64,000 nt of DNA, from positions 19,775,893-19,839,892 of the forward strand of contig NC_049985.1 of the NCBI RefSeq assembly GCF_000003815.2, read 5' to 3'. The notes beneath the pieces are model-generated. The model was not told the DNA's origin. It ran no database searches and saw only the letters and a program-made list of their open reading frames with translations. Position 1 is the stretch's first letter. Each line of letters begins with the position of its first letter. A program made the translations under genes and the position numbers. Shown here piece by piece: positions 1 to 9,419 of the stretch. This DNA comes from Branchiostoma floridae (taxonomy: Eukaryota > Chordata > Leptocardii > Amphioxiformes > Branchiostomatidae).

Positions 1-34
1 AAAACGTTCATTTTATCCATTCTTGTGATGACAG

Positions 35-160
35 ATCCAAAGTGTCGGTACTGGTCTGTGCCTGGACAGTGACGGGCTAAACTCTGAGGATCCCGTGGTC
101 CTGAGAAGATGCAGAGACAGACAAGGGGCATTTGGATTGACAAAAACTTATCCCAACCAG
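35..160 (+). CDS. Polypeptide GalNAc-transferase, lectin-domain exon (alpha repeat)
   Basis: This exon encodes 42 residues in phase 0, starting IQSVGTGLCLDSDG and ending KTYPNQ. It follows an acceptor ending ACAG at 34 and precedes a donor GTACGT at 161. The GTGLCLD stretch followed by PVVLRRC matches the first repeat of the ricin B-type lectin domain found at the C-terminus of UDP-GalNAc:polypeptide GalNAc-transferases, the Golgi enzymes that start mucin-type O-glycosylation. The wording is closest, from memory, to the GALNT10 group, but the subfamily is not proven. The catalytic domain would lie upstream, outside the window. The exon joins in frame to 494-637. Family assignment is fairly sure because both exons independently fit the same domain. 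Confidence 0.75.
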
Positions 161-261
161 GTACGTATCTTCAAAAAGTACCGTTTGGGAGAAAATATTT
201 TCTGTGCACTAAAGTGATGAAAAGACGTTGATAGGGACGGTATCCCCCCTCCCCCAAATTT

Positions 262-402
262 GCTTGATAAATGCTTTCCCAAATGCTAGGTGCTAAGCAG
301 AGAAAGCAGCATGTACCATTTTTAAAGTCTTTGGTTACGTATAACTCGGCCGGGAATCGAACTCAATCTACCCCCTCTACCCACTCGACCATTCGGCACC
401 GG
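262..402 (-). mobile_element. tRNA-derived SINE, truncated
   Basis: Read on the minus strand, this begins with a tRNA-like head (A box around 378-397, B box around 351-362 as GTTCGATTCCCGG). The following body (ACTTTAAAAATGGTACATGC, then a CTTTCTCTGC stretch) is shared with the SINE at 2104. It lies in the intron between the two GalNAc-transferase exons, opposite to the gene. Confidence 0.75.
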
Positions 403-493
403 TCTGTTATGTGCTAAGGGTAGAAATATTTCATGGAATCTGTTATAGCCACAATATATTCCAGAAACGATATTTTGCTGTTTTTAACTGCAG

Positions 494-637
494 AATTTCA
501 CGTATACGGGACTGAAGGAAATAGAAATCACGGACCGCCATCTTTGCTTCGACGTCGATTCCTTGTCCCGGGAGAAGACTTTGGTTTTCTTGACGTGTCA
601 TGGGGAGGGGGGCAACCAGATGTGGGAATATCACAAG
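494..637 (+). CDS. Polypeptide GalNAc-transferase, lectin-domain exon (beta repeat)
   Basis: This exon encodes 48 residues in phase 0. It follows the acceptor TTTTTAACTGCAG and precedes the donor AAG|GTAAGA at 637/638. The protein starts NFTYTGLKEIEITDRHLCFD and ends LTCHGEGGNQMWEYHK. CFD followed by a CHG-GGNQ-W signature is the second repeat of GalNAc-transferase lectin domains, with the QxW-type motif near the end. Phase and content match exon 35-160. I found no later exon for the rest of the domain before the minus-strand gene at 5132, so the 3' exons are either unrecognised here or lost. A retroelement sits seven bases past the donor and has duplicated it. Confidence 0.8.
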
Positions 638-643
638 GTAAGA

Positions 644-1093
644 TCCGTAAATAGTTTCATCAGTTTGCTAAATATAGAATACAACACGGTATATTCCGTA
701 TCACCCGAGGTACCAGCCCGACCGAGGGTTGGATCGCCCGACGGCCCATGGCCGCAGCCCAGGTATGACATAAATACTCATATGGTAAGGTTCTTGCAGG
801 ACAACAAAGATAGTACTTAATTCACGTCTATTATACAGTATCATCATGGTAAAATGTCTGGATCTACTTCTCACGTTTGGGACGGCATTCACTATCATCA
901 GGGTAAAATGGCTGGATCTACTTCTCACGTTTGGGACGACATTCTTGTTGCTGCAGCGCCACCTACATCGGCTATAAGTAGCAGTGAGAAGTACATCCAG
1001 CCATTCTACCCTGATGATGGAGTCTGATATATATAGACACCGAAACGTTGGAAGTAAGTACAATCTTGGTTGTGTAAGAAGAACTTTAACTAC
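644..1093 (+). mobile_element. 450-bp retroelement insertion, Penelope-like suspected
   Basis: The insertion is flanked by a perfect 14-bp direct repeat, ATCACAAGGTAAGA, at 630-643 and 1094-1107. Inside there is a tandem direct repeat around 840-935 (GGATCTACTTCTCACGTTTG twice). An inverted partner lies around 984-1016, enclosing a GCGCCACCTACATCGGCT core that also occurs at 4760-4790 (inverted), 23145 and 32405. Near the 3' end, CTGATGA...GAAACGTTGG frames an imperfect stem, as in hammerhead-like motifs reported in Penelope-like elements. No reverse transcriptase is present, so this is a non-autonomous or truncated copy. The class assignment is inference; the insertion and its target-site duplication are seen directly. 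Confidence 0.7.
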
Positions 1094-1107
1094 ATCACAA
1101 GGTAAGA
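1094..1107 (+). promoter_or_regulatory. Duplicated splice donor created by target-site duplication
   Basis: This copy of ATCACAAGGTAAGA repeats the GalNAc-transferase exon end and its 5' splice site at 630-643. Either donor could be used. Splicing here instead of at 637 would retain 464 nt and run into a stop near 818-820, after 60 extra codons. Confidence 0.65.
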
Positions 1108-2103
1108 AATGGAAATATTTTTTTGTTTGTTTCAGCCTTGACTAAATTGGAATTTGACCATTTTAAAGTATGATCACACGTCTTTGTATTATTGTATGTA
1201 ATTGTTGGTAAATTTTCTTTTGTTTAATCAAAAATAATTACTTTGTTATTACATCAGACGATGAGTATGTATCAAGATGGGCGACATACGTTTGTAGCTT
1301 TACACACAAAAAAAAACATAGTTTAATAGTTCCGGTCCTTTTTTTTCTCAGAACAAAAGCATATAATATTAAAGGCAATAAAATATGCTGACGTCATCCG
1401 CAAGGTTCAAACATTACATTTAGAATTTGTCCAGATAACATTTCAGAGTATAATTACAAATCTTTTATCAAAAGCAAAAGAGAGAAAGAACATGTGCCAA
1501 TCAAACAAGTATTGGTTAATGCTCCGCTTTCTCCTCAGTTTTTATAACAGCACACTGCCTGATCAGTGACCTATAACCACATAACAAACCACAATTACCT
1601 TCGCTCTATAAGCAATGAACTTAATTACTATAATTACTGAACTGAACTGAACTATAAGTAATAGAAATGGACCTCTGATCGGTGTTTTAATTTTTTTCAC
1701 ATAGACCACCCTATTTTGTTGGAATTCAAAACTTGATATTCCCTTTAGTTTTTTTTCACCGTTCTGTAGGTAACGGGGCTGCTGCGCCACCTTGTGAGCA
1801 AGCTTTGTATAGCAGTTGACAACGGATCGTATCAACCGACCATGATGCCTTGCGACTACTCGTCAGAGTCACAACAATGGATATTCATTTCTTGAAGACT
1901 GTCGGTGCTTGTGTGTGTGTGTGTCTGTATGTGTGTATGTGTGTGTGTATGTGTTTGGTGTGTTACCACTTTTAATTAGTGCTATTGATCGTAGAAGACA
2001 TTCAAAAATATGTTTTGTTTCTATAATGGAAGTACCGTAGTTCATTTCTCTTGCCATTGCCTTTGCTGTTTTCTACATTAATATTTGTAGGGAATACGTT
2101 GAA
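1108..2103. other. AT-rich intronic or intergenic DNA
   Basis: I see no convincing exon here. A GT-rich microsatellite (interrupted GT/GTAT) lies at about 1908-1958. Confidence 0.6.
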
Positions 2104-2400
2104 GCCGGTGCAATGGCCTAGTGGGTAGAGTGTTCGCCTTGCATTCGGAAGGTCGTGAGTTCGATCCCGGCCGAGTCATACTAAAGACTATAAAAATGGT
2201 ACATGCTGCTTTCTCTGCGTAGCACTCAGCATTCGGGAAAGAGTATGGAAGTTGAACACACACCACTACCAGTGGAGAAGCCCCCTGCTGTAGTGATTGC
2301 GTTGTGTGTGGCCCAGGGCTAACGAAACAGAGATGGGCACCGCCCTATGCGCCAGAAATGGGCACTGCCCTTGGCGCGGGAAGGGTTTAACTTTTTAACT
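2104..2400 (+). mobile_element. tRNA-derived SINE
   Basis: The head has an A box at 2114-2128 (TGGCCTAGTGGGTAG) and a B box at 2159-2170 (GTTCGATCCCGG). The body continues with AAAAATGGTACATGCTGC and a GGGCACCGCCC/GGGCACTGCCC direct repeat before running into T/A-rich sequence. It is the fuller relative of the copy at 262-402. The 3' boundary is approximate. It is not a functional tRNA gene: the arms do not close into a cloverleaf. Confidence 0.75.
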
Positions 2401-3129
2401 AACGTTGAAGTGCTGCGCCCCGGGCCCCTTTTGCTAATCATAGAATGTCGGAATAACCAAGAGACTCTTCTTGAAACATATCCGCATTCTGGATTGAAAT
2501 AAAGCCAGTTTTATACGACATAAGTGTGTCATGTGTTGCATTTTTTGCGAACTCAATTAACTAATATAAAAACGGATAGCAGCGGATAGAGCAGCATGGC
2601 GAACAATGACGGCCCGCGTCAGTATGACCCAAAGCTGACATGCGGCGAAGAAGAAGAATATATTAAACTAATGTTCTTTTTTTACAAATCCTGATGCCAA
2701 AACCGGCCATCTTTGCTCTCCAAATAATTGATAGACTTGCAGGACAAGTCAACACCATACATCTGCTTGGAGACTGATATATGGATCAAAAGAATGGCTG
2801 GTAGCTAATATGAAAATTACGCGAACATCGCCTCCGCAATTTGTTCAGCTGTTGAGGTCAAGAGGAGTCAATTGGTCCACACCATTAGGAAGATTGCTTG
2901 GCTGTTTCCTGCATTGATTTTATTGTACTGACTGGAGTCGTTATACAGTGTTTTAGAAATTCTTTTCATGGTCAAAAATAATACTTTAGTGTGTGTTATA
3001 CTTACAACGTAAGGTTTCTGTCCAGTAGAGTCCATTCCAAGACACTATGAGGGTTTTAAGCGATATTTATAATTAGTCTGAAATATTTTGAATAAAAGAA
3101 TATCTGAGCCACGATAATTAAATTATTTT
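2401..3129. other. No recognised feature
   Basis: Mixed-composition DNA. No open frame, exon or mobile-element signature could be supported here. Confidence 0.5.
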
Positions 3130-3560
3130 CAAAAAATTGACTAAGAAAATACTCATTTATTTGAATTTCTTTGAATATTTTAGAAACATTTTGAAAGTAA
3201 CTGTACAAAAATATCTTTATTTAGAATAATTGTGAAACCTCTCTGTGATTATTTCACATTTACAAATATTTACAAAAAATGGTAAACCTGGCCAAAGCTG
3301 GTAAAATTAGTTTATTGCCCCCATAAGAGTAAGCCCTATTGTTGCATCTGTTTTAGATTTCACTGCTGGGCACTGGTGGATCCTTTGTGGTGGGCCATTG
3401 TTGCATGGCACCCAACCATACTTTGCAAGGATGTGTGAATTGCTATCTTCCCAGCCCACCGAACCGTTTACAAAAAATGGTAGAAAATGATAAATAATGG
3501 TAGAATGCTGTTATCATTATTTAGAAACCATTAGAAGTATCCAATTCCACACCATGAATA
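3130..3560 (+). repeat. Old dispersed repeat, partner of 59900-60300
   Basis: Diverged similarity to 59900-60300 includes the shared blocks TCTTTATTTAGAA, GGATGTGTGAATTGC and TCTTCCCAG-CCAC in the same order and orientation. It is rich in TTTAGAAA/TTACAAA words. No terminal repeats or coding potential were seen. The copies are well separated, so this is probably an ancient transposon or non-coding repeat family. Confidence 0.5.
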
Positions 3561-4650
3561 TTTCCAAAGTTTTACAGGACCAGGGAAATATTTATAAAGT
3601 TGAAACAGTGTTAAAAATATTTCTGAAGTACAAATGTCCTAGACATATAATACAAAACTTTAAAATCAATTCTAAACAATGGCAACAAACATCCGCATGG
3701 TGTCTTGGAATGGACTCTAAAAGACATTATTATTATTTTTAAAGATCCATCCACTTCGTCATGATGATTCAGGTGGGAATTTCAAATCATAAGTCAATGT
3801 AAACGTATCACACACAAATGTAGTCAATATTATAGTATCAGTAGTACGTCTATATTTTCATGGGTTATTCTGACAATAGATAAATGTCAGATATTACGTT
3901 ACGAATTGCTTGATGTTGACATATATGTCTGGATGTGCAATCGATTGTTGCAGTTCAGTGAAGTACAAAACATTAAATTATGGTATTTTTTTCCGATTGT
4001 AGATTTTTATAATGTGCACATCAGGAACTTATATTCTAAAGAAAAAACAAAGCTCAGGTAATTCAACATAATTTTTACTGTTTTATTTGCTGAGCACTAG
4101 TAGAAATCGGTGTGATTCTATTTTCGTGACGTTGAAAGAAATCAAATGTTCAATTTCCGTGATCTGGTTTAAGTAATAAGACATTTCTTTCACAAGTTCT
4201 TAAACAATACTTGCCGGCTGATAAATCATCACAGTTTCCCCACAATGATAATTTTTTTATTAATTTAAAGACCGACGACTTTTGTGATGATACGGTTTTA
4301 TTCAAAATTCAAAATACGGCCGCCCGTTTGAAAATCGATCACGCGAGAGCACGTCATAACGAGAACGCACGTGAGCTTGCGCCAAAGCGATGCCGTGATT
4401 GGTGTCTGGCTCCCCTAAGTACCAGATTAATTCTATAAGCCTTGCTACATAGTACAAACACCTTCTAGTGACATAGACAGTCTAGACTCTTTGAAATAAA
4501 TGTAACTATTATTGGTAATTCATAACGCTTCTTCTTGTATAGCTATTCTTGTTATGTTGAGATGACAGAAAAGTATTTAGCAGCAATTTTCGTGCAGTGG
4601 CACATAGGCAACTATAGCTCTCTTGATTTACTGTAAAGCTATTGTCTAAA
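3561..4650. other. No recognised feature
   Basis: AT-rich sequence. Only short unsupported frames are present, for example at 4211-4438, with no splice context. Confidence 0.5.
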
Positions 4651-4651
4651 T

Positions 4652-4914
4652 CACATAGTAAAGTTGTTTGCTGCACAACCAAATTTGTACTCACTTCCAA
4701 CGTTTCGATGTCTGTCAGACACGATCATCAGGGTTAGAATGACTAGGTCTGGTTCTTGCTGCTACTTAGAGCCGATGTAGGTGGCGCTGCAGCAGCAAGA
4801 ATTCCGTCCCAAAGTGGCTCAGCTTGTATCCCCCTCGTCTCTGTTCATCACTGATTTTCATAACCCAGCGTGTGAGTACAAATTTGGTTGTGTAACAAAG
4901 AACCTTACTATGTG
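4652..4914 (-). mobile_element. Retroelement fragment with 43-bp inverted arms (Penelope-like suspected)
   Basis: Arms at 4652-4694 and 4872-4914 are inverted copies of each other with a few mismatches, each containing AACCAAATTTGTACTCAC or its complement. On the minus strand the enclosed segment carries the CTGATGAT...GAAACGTTGG motif (about 4698-4727) and the GCGCCACCTACATCGGCT core (about 4770-4790), as at 644-1093. It lies downstream of the minus-strand gene at 5132-7740. Confidence 0.6.
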
Positions 4915-5131
4915 AGTAATTTACCAACCTTTTTACGGATATTTTCTAAATCATTTCCTTTTTTTACATCGTGTGTTTGTTTTGGTTCCAGCCTTCCCTA
5001 GACAATATTTACCTTCTAAGTATATTATCCTAAAAGTTTTAACTAATTTCCTATTATATAGATGTATACTGACGCAGACTTAAAACTTTTTTCAAAAGAG
5101 GGGCATAAAGATGAGAGAAGATAAAAGATTC

Positions 5132-5644
5132 CTAATTATGAAGTCTTTCTCTCAAACCTATTACTTCCCCATTAAGGGGAGACTCACAAAGTTTCTGGCA
5201 GTTCGTCTGGAGAACTCCGGGATCTAAGAAATCTTGACTGTGTGATCGTGATAAGACGCATGTCTTCTCGGTCGCACTGCTAGAATCGTCTTGATCTTCG
5301 CGACTTCTTACCGCTGACGCGCAAGGCGTGTCCAGTCCGAATCCGTCAGTAAGACGAAACGATGGCGTCTGAACCGCCACGGTTCGTCTCGAAATGTCTT
5401 CACCCTTTGCTTCATCGTTCGTCGTCTTTGAGTTGTCTTTCTTTCCTTCTGCAACGCCTTCGGGATAAACCACGTGCTCCTTCATGATGAACCCTCCATC
5501 TGCGGCCTTCTTCAGTTCTATGTAAGTCTTAGGCCCAGCGGGTTCGCAGGGGCTGCTGAGGGTCTCACTCTCGGGCGTGGGGGCGAGTTCCCCCGTACCG
5601 AACCCCGTAAGGACCTCCCCGCTCTGACCGTCTATGATGGCCAC
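5132..5644 (-). CDS. Unrecognised single-pass membrane protein, terminal exon
   Basis: This open exon follows the acceptor TTTTCAACCACTAG on the minus strand and starts VAIIDGQSGEVLTGFG in phase 0, matching the donor phase of 7507-7740. It adds 170 residues before a stop, for a predicted protein of 248 residues. The tail is hydrophilic and low in structure, with Ser/Thr/Pro-rich stretches (APTPESETLSSP) and a KTYIELKK segment and HVVYPEG with tyrosines that could be signalling sites. GC content is clearly higher than in the flanks, which supports real coding. The 1.9-kb intron between the exons carries a hAT-like element and a gap-containing retroelement. Function is unknown. Confidence 0.6.
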   Translation of the reverse strand: MAIIDGQSGEVLTGFGTGELAPTPESETLSSPCEPAGPKTYIELKKAADGGFIMKEHVVYPEGVAEGKKDNSKTTNDEAKGEDISRRTVAVQTPSFRLTDGFGLDTPCASAVRSREDQDDSSSATEKTCVLSRSHSQDFLDPGVLQTNCQKLCESPLNGEVIGLRERLHN

Positions 5645-5775
5645 CTAGTGGTTGAAAACGGATATGACAGAAGTTAAGAAAATTTTAAAAAAGATGAAAT
5701 GAGATGCATTTCCATTAGTTCTAGCTTAGGAAAGGCTACTCTTCCAATGATCTTTACACGGCAAACTTCCTTTGT

Positions 5776-6050
5776 CATCCTCCTACGCACGATCCTCAAC
5801 CGGCTAATCGCCTATGTGAGTACCCTGCTATCTGAAGGGCCACTCCCGCTGTCAGCCAATCAGAGAATGGCCATTCAGTTTTAAAAAAGGGAGCTCGCAA
5901 GGACCTGATTGGGCGCTGATTGCCTGGTTCCCATATAAGGCAAGCTCATTAATATTTATAAGCAGGGCGGTCAGTAACCGGGGGTGACCCTTCAGATAGC
6001 AGGGTCCCCACATAGGCGATTAGCTGGTTGGGACCGTGCGTAGGAGGATG
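5776..6050. mobile_element. hAT-like short inverted-repeat element (MITE), 275 bp
   Basis: Terminal inverted repeats of roughly 68 bp start CATCCTCCTACGCACG on each end and run inward to TATCTGAAGGG. The element is flanked by a perfect 8-bp target duplication, TCCTTTGT, at 5768-5775 and 6051-6058. An 8-bp duplication fits the hAT superfamily. There is no transposase. It lies in the intron of the minus-strand membrane-protein gene. Confidence 0.85.
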
Positions 6051-6121
6051 TCCTTTGTTTGCTTACTTTTTTATCGAAAAATTCTAATGTTGCATACACT
6101 GCAATGCATTGCAATAAGTAC

Positions 6122-6644
6122 GCCAAAAATAGTTACTCAAGCAACTGGATATGTNNNNNNNNNNNNNNNNNNNNNNNNNNNNNNNNNNNNNNNNNNNNNN
6201 NNNNNNNNNNNNNNNNNNNNNNNNNNNNNNNNNNNNNNNNNNNNNNNNNNNNNNNNNNNNNNNNNNNNNNNNNNNNNNNNNNNNNNNNNNNNNNNNNNNN
6301 NNNNNNNNNNNNNNNNNNNNNNNNNNNNNNNNNNNNNNNNNNNNNNNNNNNNNNNNNNNNNNNNNNNNNNNNNNNNNNNNNNNNNNNNNNNNNNNNNNNN
6401 NNNNNNNNNNNNNNNNNNNNNNNNNNNNNNNNNNNNNNNNNNNNNNNNNNNNNNNNNNNNNNNNNNNNNNNNNNNNNNNNNNNNNNNNNNNNNNNNNNNN
6501 NNNNNNNNNNNNNNNNNNNNNNNNNNNNNNNNNNNNNNNNNNNNNNNNNNNNNNNNNNNNNNNNNNNNNNTTAGCCATATCCAGTTGCTTGAGTAACTAT
6601 TTTTGGCGTATCTTATTACCTGGATGTCTAACCTACATCGACGT
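6122..6644 (+). mobile_element. Retroelement insertion with 14-bp target duplication, interrupted by a gap
   Basis: The insertion is flanked by ATTGCAATAAGTAC at 6108-6121 and 6645-6658. It begins and nearly ends with inverted copies (6119-6153 against 6576-6610) of a segment containing AGTTACTCAAGCAACTGGAT. Its last bases run CTTATTACCTGGATG then TCTAACCTACATCGACG. The same 3' end recurs as the tiny insertion at 9420-9480, pointing to target-primed retrotransposition with 5' truncation. A Penelope-like origin is possible but not shown. Confidence 0.65.
6155..6570. other. Assembly gap (416 N)
   Basis: Run of N inside the retroelement at 6122-6644. The flanking inverted arms may have broken the assembly. 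Confidence 1.
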
Positions 6645-6658
6645 ATTGCAATAAGTAC

Positions 6659-7500
6659 ATTGAATAAAGTCCAATAAGCCATGTTGAAGATGACATCCGC
6701 GAGCCCGTTCGTACATTTTCGATCATACTGTAATTTGCAAGAAAAACCTGCAAAGTCCATTCAAAAGTCAAAGAAGAAAAAGAACGAAAATGCAGAATCT
6801 AATGTTCGGTATACCGTACTCTGTGTCCACATAATTTGTTTAGCCTTCTGAGAATTCAACGTTTTTTTACCAAGCGTTTCTTTTCGCATGTTCATAATTG
6901 TTTGACGTCATATGTCACATTATCATATCAGTGTTACCCGTTCTGACCATGAAAATACTTAACTAACGTTAATTCTGGTATCTCCTTCAAGCGAGTACAG
7001 GGATGGATCTAAAAAATGAACCCAAAAGGTGAATTCTTGGGAAAATAATCTGTTTCTTCCTCTTTTCCTTTTCCCGCTCCAAGCAAGGAAGGTCATTGAC
7101 CCGGACCAGACAACTGTCACCATGGCAACTGGTACTGTGAAATAGCAGATGCCATGATGTTCAATTAATTACGTTATGTTGCAAGTGGCAGGACAGAGCG
7201 CATCGAAATACTAGTACATCTGAATGTTCTTGAGTAAAAAAAGACATTGCTTAAGCTATAAGCTAGGCCATTTGAAGGTTAGCATTATATATTTCCTGTT
7301 AATAGAATTTCATCACTCACTGACTGCGTTAGGTAAACACACGTACCTCCAAATGTTCGATGACTATCAGTCCATCTTGCTCACAGATTGACCTAGTTCT
7401 CGCGAGAGTTATACATTTCCTGCCAAATGTTATAACTAGTATCTTTCTTGTTATTTATCCATCCACTCATTCATTCACTCATTCGATATATAAAAAAAAT
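6659..7500. other. Intron sequence of the minus-strand gene
   Basis: No further exon or element was recognised. The short open stretch around 7085-7130 has no convincing splice sites on either strand. Confidence 0.5.
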
Positions 7501-7506
7501 GCCAAC

Positions 7507-7740
7507 CTGACATGACTTGTCTCTTCCTTCGTTCTCCTCGTCCACTGTGATGGTGATCTCACAGAGCTCGTCGTCCGGCGTGTCGTCGCTCTCATCCTCG
7601 GGCCCAACTGCCACCAGCGCCGCCGGCCGCACGCAGAACACCCGGTGGACGGAGTACGCGCACAGGAAGAGGAACCCGAAGGCAATTAGGCATCCCACCA
7701 TGATGGAGATGACCACACCGGGAGTCGCGAAGAACGTCAT
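7507..7740 (-). CDS. Unrecognised single-pass membrane protein, exon 1
   Basis: This exon encodes 78 residues, starting with ATG at 7740. The start is supported because an in-frame TAA lies two codons upstream and no AG acceptor occurs between that stop and the membrane segment. Residues 8-31 (GVVISIMVGCLIAFGFLFLC and the next few) form one strong membrane segment with a very short N-terminal side. Basic residues follow, so the C-terminus should be cytoplasmic. Next comes an acidic stretch (PEDESDDTPDDELCE). The donor is CAG|GTTGGC after residue 78, in phase 0, and joins exon 5132-5644. I do not recognise the family. A tRNA-derived SINE sits just upstream at 7775. Confidence 0.6.
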
Positions 7741-7774
7741 GTTTTAACATCAGCGTAGAAATTTTTCTGGTTTC

Positions 7775-7960
7775 GAACAGCTGAGTGGGTAGGCTAGCAT
7801 GTCGCGAGATCAACCAAGGGGTCACGAGTTCGATTCCCGGCTAGACCTTTTGTCCTTTTGAAAGGCTGTAAGAAAGAGCGCTTGACTTAGGTTAGGGAGG
7901 TGGAAGGTGGTGGAAGAAGAAGGATTGGCGTCGCCTTCCGATACCTATTCGCAGAGCTAG
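7775..7960 (+). mobile_element. tRNA-derived SINE, second family
   Basis: A tRNA-like head has an A box around 7781-7798 (CTGAGTGGGTAGGCTAGC) and a B box at 7826-7840 (GAGTTCGATTCCCGG). A GA-rich body follows. Its anticodon-arm region differs from the SINE at 2104, so it is a different family or an older copy. The end is uncertain. Confidence 0.6.
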
Positions 7961-8250
7961 TGGTGGTCGAAACATGACCGGTTCTTCAAAGTTGCAAGCT
8001 AAAACGATAGCATTCTGAAACTTCACAACTACATCCCAATTGTGATTTTTCTCCACTAATTATAAATCACTCTAAGTGCGACGTTAGAATCCTCCATGTC
8101 TGTGGTCACATCATTTTCTCTACGATCCACTCTTGTCCCATTAAATCACGCAAAGTCCGTTTTTTCTCCTCTTAAGTCTTGTCGGGAAGAAGAGGGAATA
8201 TCCCGGCGTCCCGACCGATGTGTGCCCGCCGGTACATTCGTTTCCTCGCT

Positions 8251-8287
8251 GGCTGTAACAGCAGCCAGACAGGCTGTAACAGCAGCC
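8251..8287 (+). repeat. 21-bp tandem duplication that is also a hairpin
   Basis: GGCTGTAACAGCAGCC occurs at 8251-8266 and 8272-8287. Each copy can fold on itself through GGCTG/CAGCC arms. No gene is recognised around it. Confidence 0.7.
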
Positions 8288-8532
8288 GGAAGAGAAGGGT
8301 GCCACCGAGTGATATTTTAGACCGAAATTGAGTTCCGAAATAGGGCTCGTATGCCGCGCGATAAGAGTGAGGAACTAGCTGGCTCATGTAGCAAAGTAAT
8401 TGGGTGAAGAGTCCATTACTTAATTACCCATGGGGCCATCAGTCGGGTTGAATATTTTTATCTTCGTAGCAAGCTACATGGATAGGATATTTCTCCTTTT
8501 TTTTCACTGAATAGAGAAGCTGGATTGAGTGT

Positions 8533-8670
8533 GTTTGTTGTGTACGTGTGTGTGTGTGCGTGCGTGTGTGTGTGTGTCTGTCTACGTGAGTGTGTGTCTG
8601 CGCGCGCGCGCGCGCGTGTGTGTGTGTGTCTATGTGTGCATGCGTGTGCGTGTCAGTGTGTGCCATTGTG
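8533..8670 (+). repeat. GT/CG microsatellite
   Basis: An interrupted (GT)n tract encloses a pure (CG)8 block at 8601-8616. Alternating purine-pyrimidine DNA of this kind can adopt Z-form. Confidence 0.85.
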
Positions 8671-9265
8671 TAAATGTGTATGTATTTGAAGTTAAGTGAT
8701 TGAATATATGGATAAATGAATTGTTTATTATTCTTCCTTGCCACACAAATCATACAGTAGATTCCATCATTAACTGAAATGCAGTATTATTCACGATCAA
8801 AAGCCATGTAAAAGCAAAAAAGATACACACACAAGCTAAACATGACAAACATTGAAGTTTGTAAATATATGTATACATGGACGTTATATCTAATATTACG
8901 TCCTTGATGTATACACGTATAGATGCTAACTTTCGGTGCTATCGCTTTGGTGTTGAGTTCATGTAGGTCTACCAGGTAAGAAAGTAAAACTTTTCCTATA
9001 CCTAGCAGTTGCATTTCCATTGATTTATCCGGTATTCAGAACTGGGATTCCTGCAATGGAGACTAATACCGCTTGGCGGCAGCAATTTTTATAAAGTCGT
9101 CGAGGTCAACAAGAAATACCTTTTTTTGTTTTTGCATAGAGGTAGGTTTGACAATTGATTCAAAGCCATATGGTATGATATGCATGCTGTTGCTAACAAA
9201 GTTCGGACCAAGATCTACAAAAACACGACATGGATGTATACAAAAATACTACATATTTGTAGTAT
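8671..9265. other. No recognised feature
   Basis: AT-rich DNA. No exon, terminal repeat or LINE motif was seen. Confidence 0.5.
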
Positions 9266-9410
9266 TATATTTTCTATCGCTCTAGATTGAGCATTAGTGA
9301 AACCAGGGTGCCAAACAGGGCATGCGAATTCTAATGTTGGCCGTATAAAGCAACAGAAACCTAGTGTCAAGTCTATAATGTCAGGAACATTTAGTACCCT
9401 CCACAGGTGC
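9266..9410 (-). pseudogene. LINE reverse-transcriptase C-terminal remnant
   Basis: On the minus strand the frame reads CCFIRPTLEFACPVWHPGFT then NAQSRAIENI. This is the conserved region following the RT domain in CR1/L2-type LINEs (compare YIRPTFEYAAPCWNAGLT at 28470). It is a short isolated fragment, cut on its 5' side by the 61-bp insertion at 9420-9480. Confidence 0.7.
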
Positions 9411-9419
9411 AGTCTGCGT

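Noticed and set aside
1000-1060. Functional self-cleaving hammerhead ribozyme
   Set aside because: An extra junction base and no complementary helix I around the expected cleavage site; kept only as a hammerhead-like motif.
2104-2176. Possible tRNA gene (also 7775-7845 and 51120-51187)
   Set aside because: A and B boxes are present but arms do not pair as a cloverleaf, and SINE bodies follow.
6036-6760. Open frames spanning the N gap, and similar ones at 11466-11925 and 13795-14728
   Set aside because: They are open only because N does not encode stops; no real sequence supports them.
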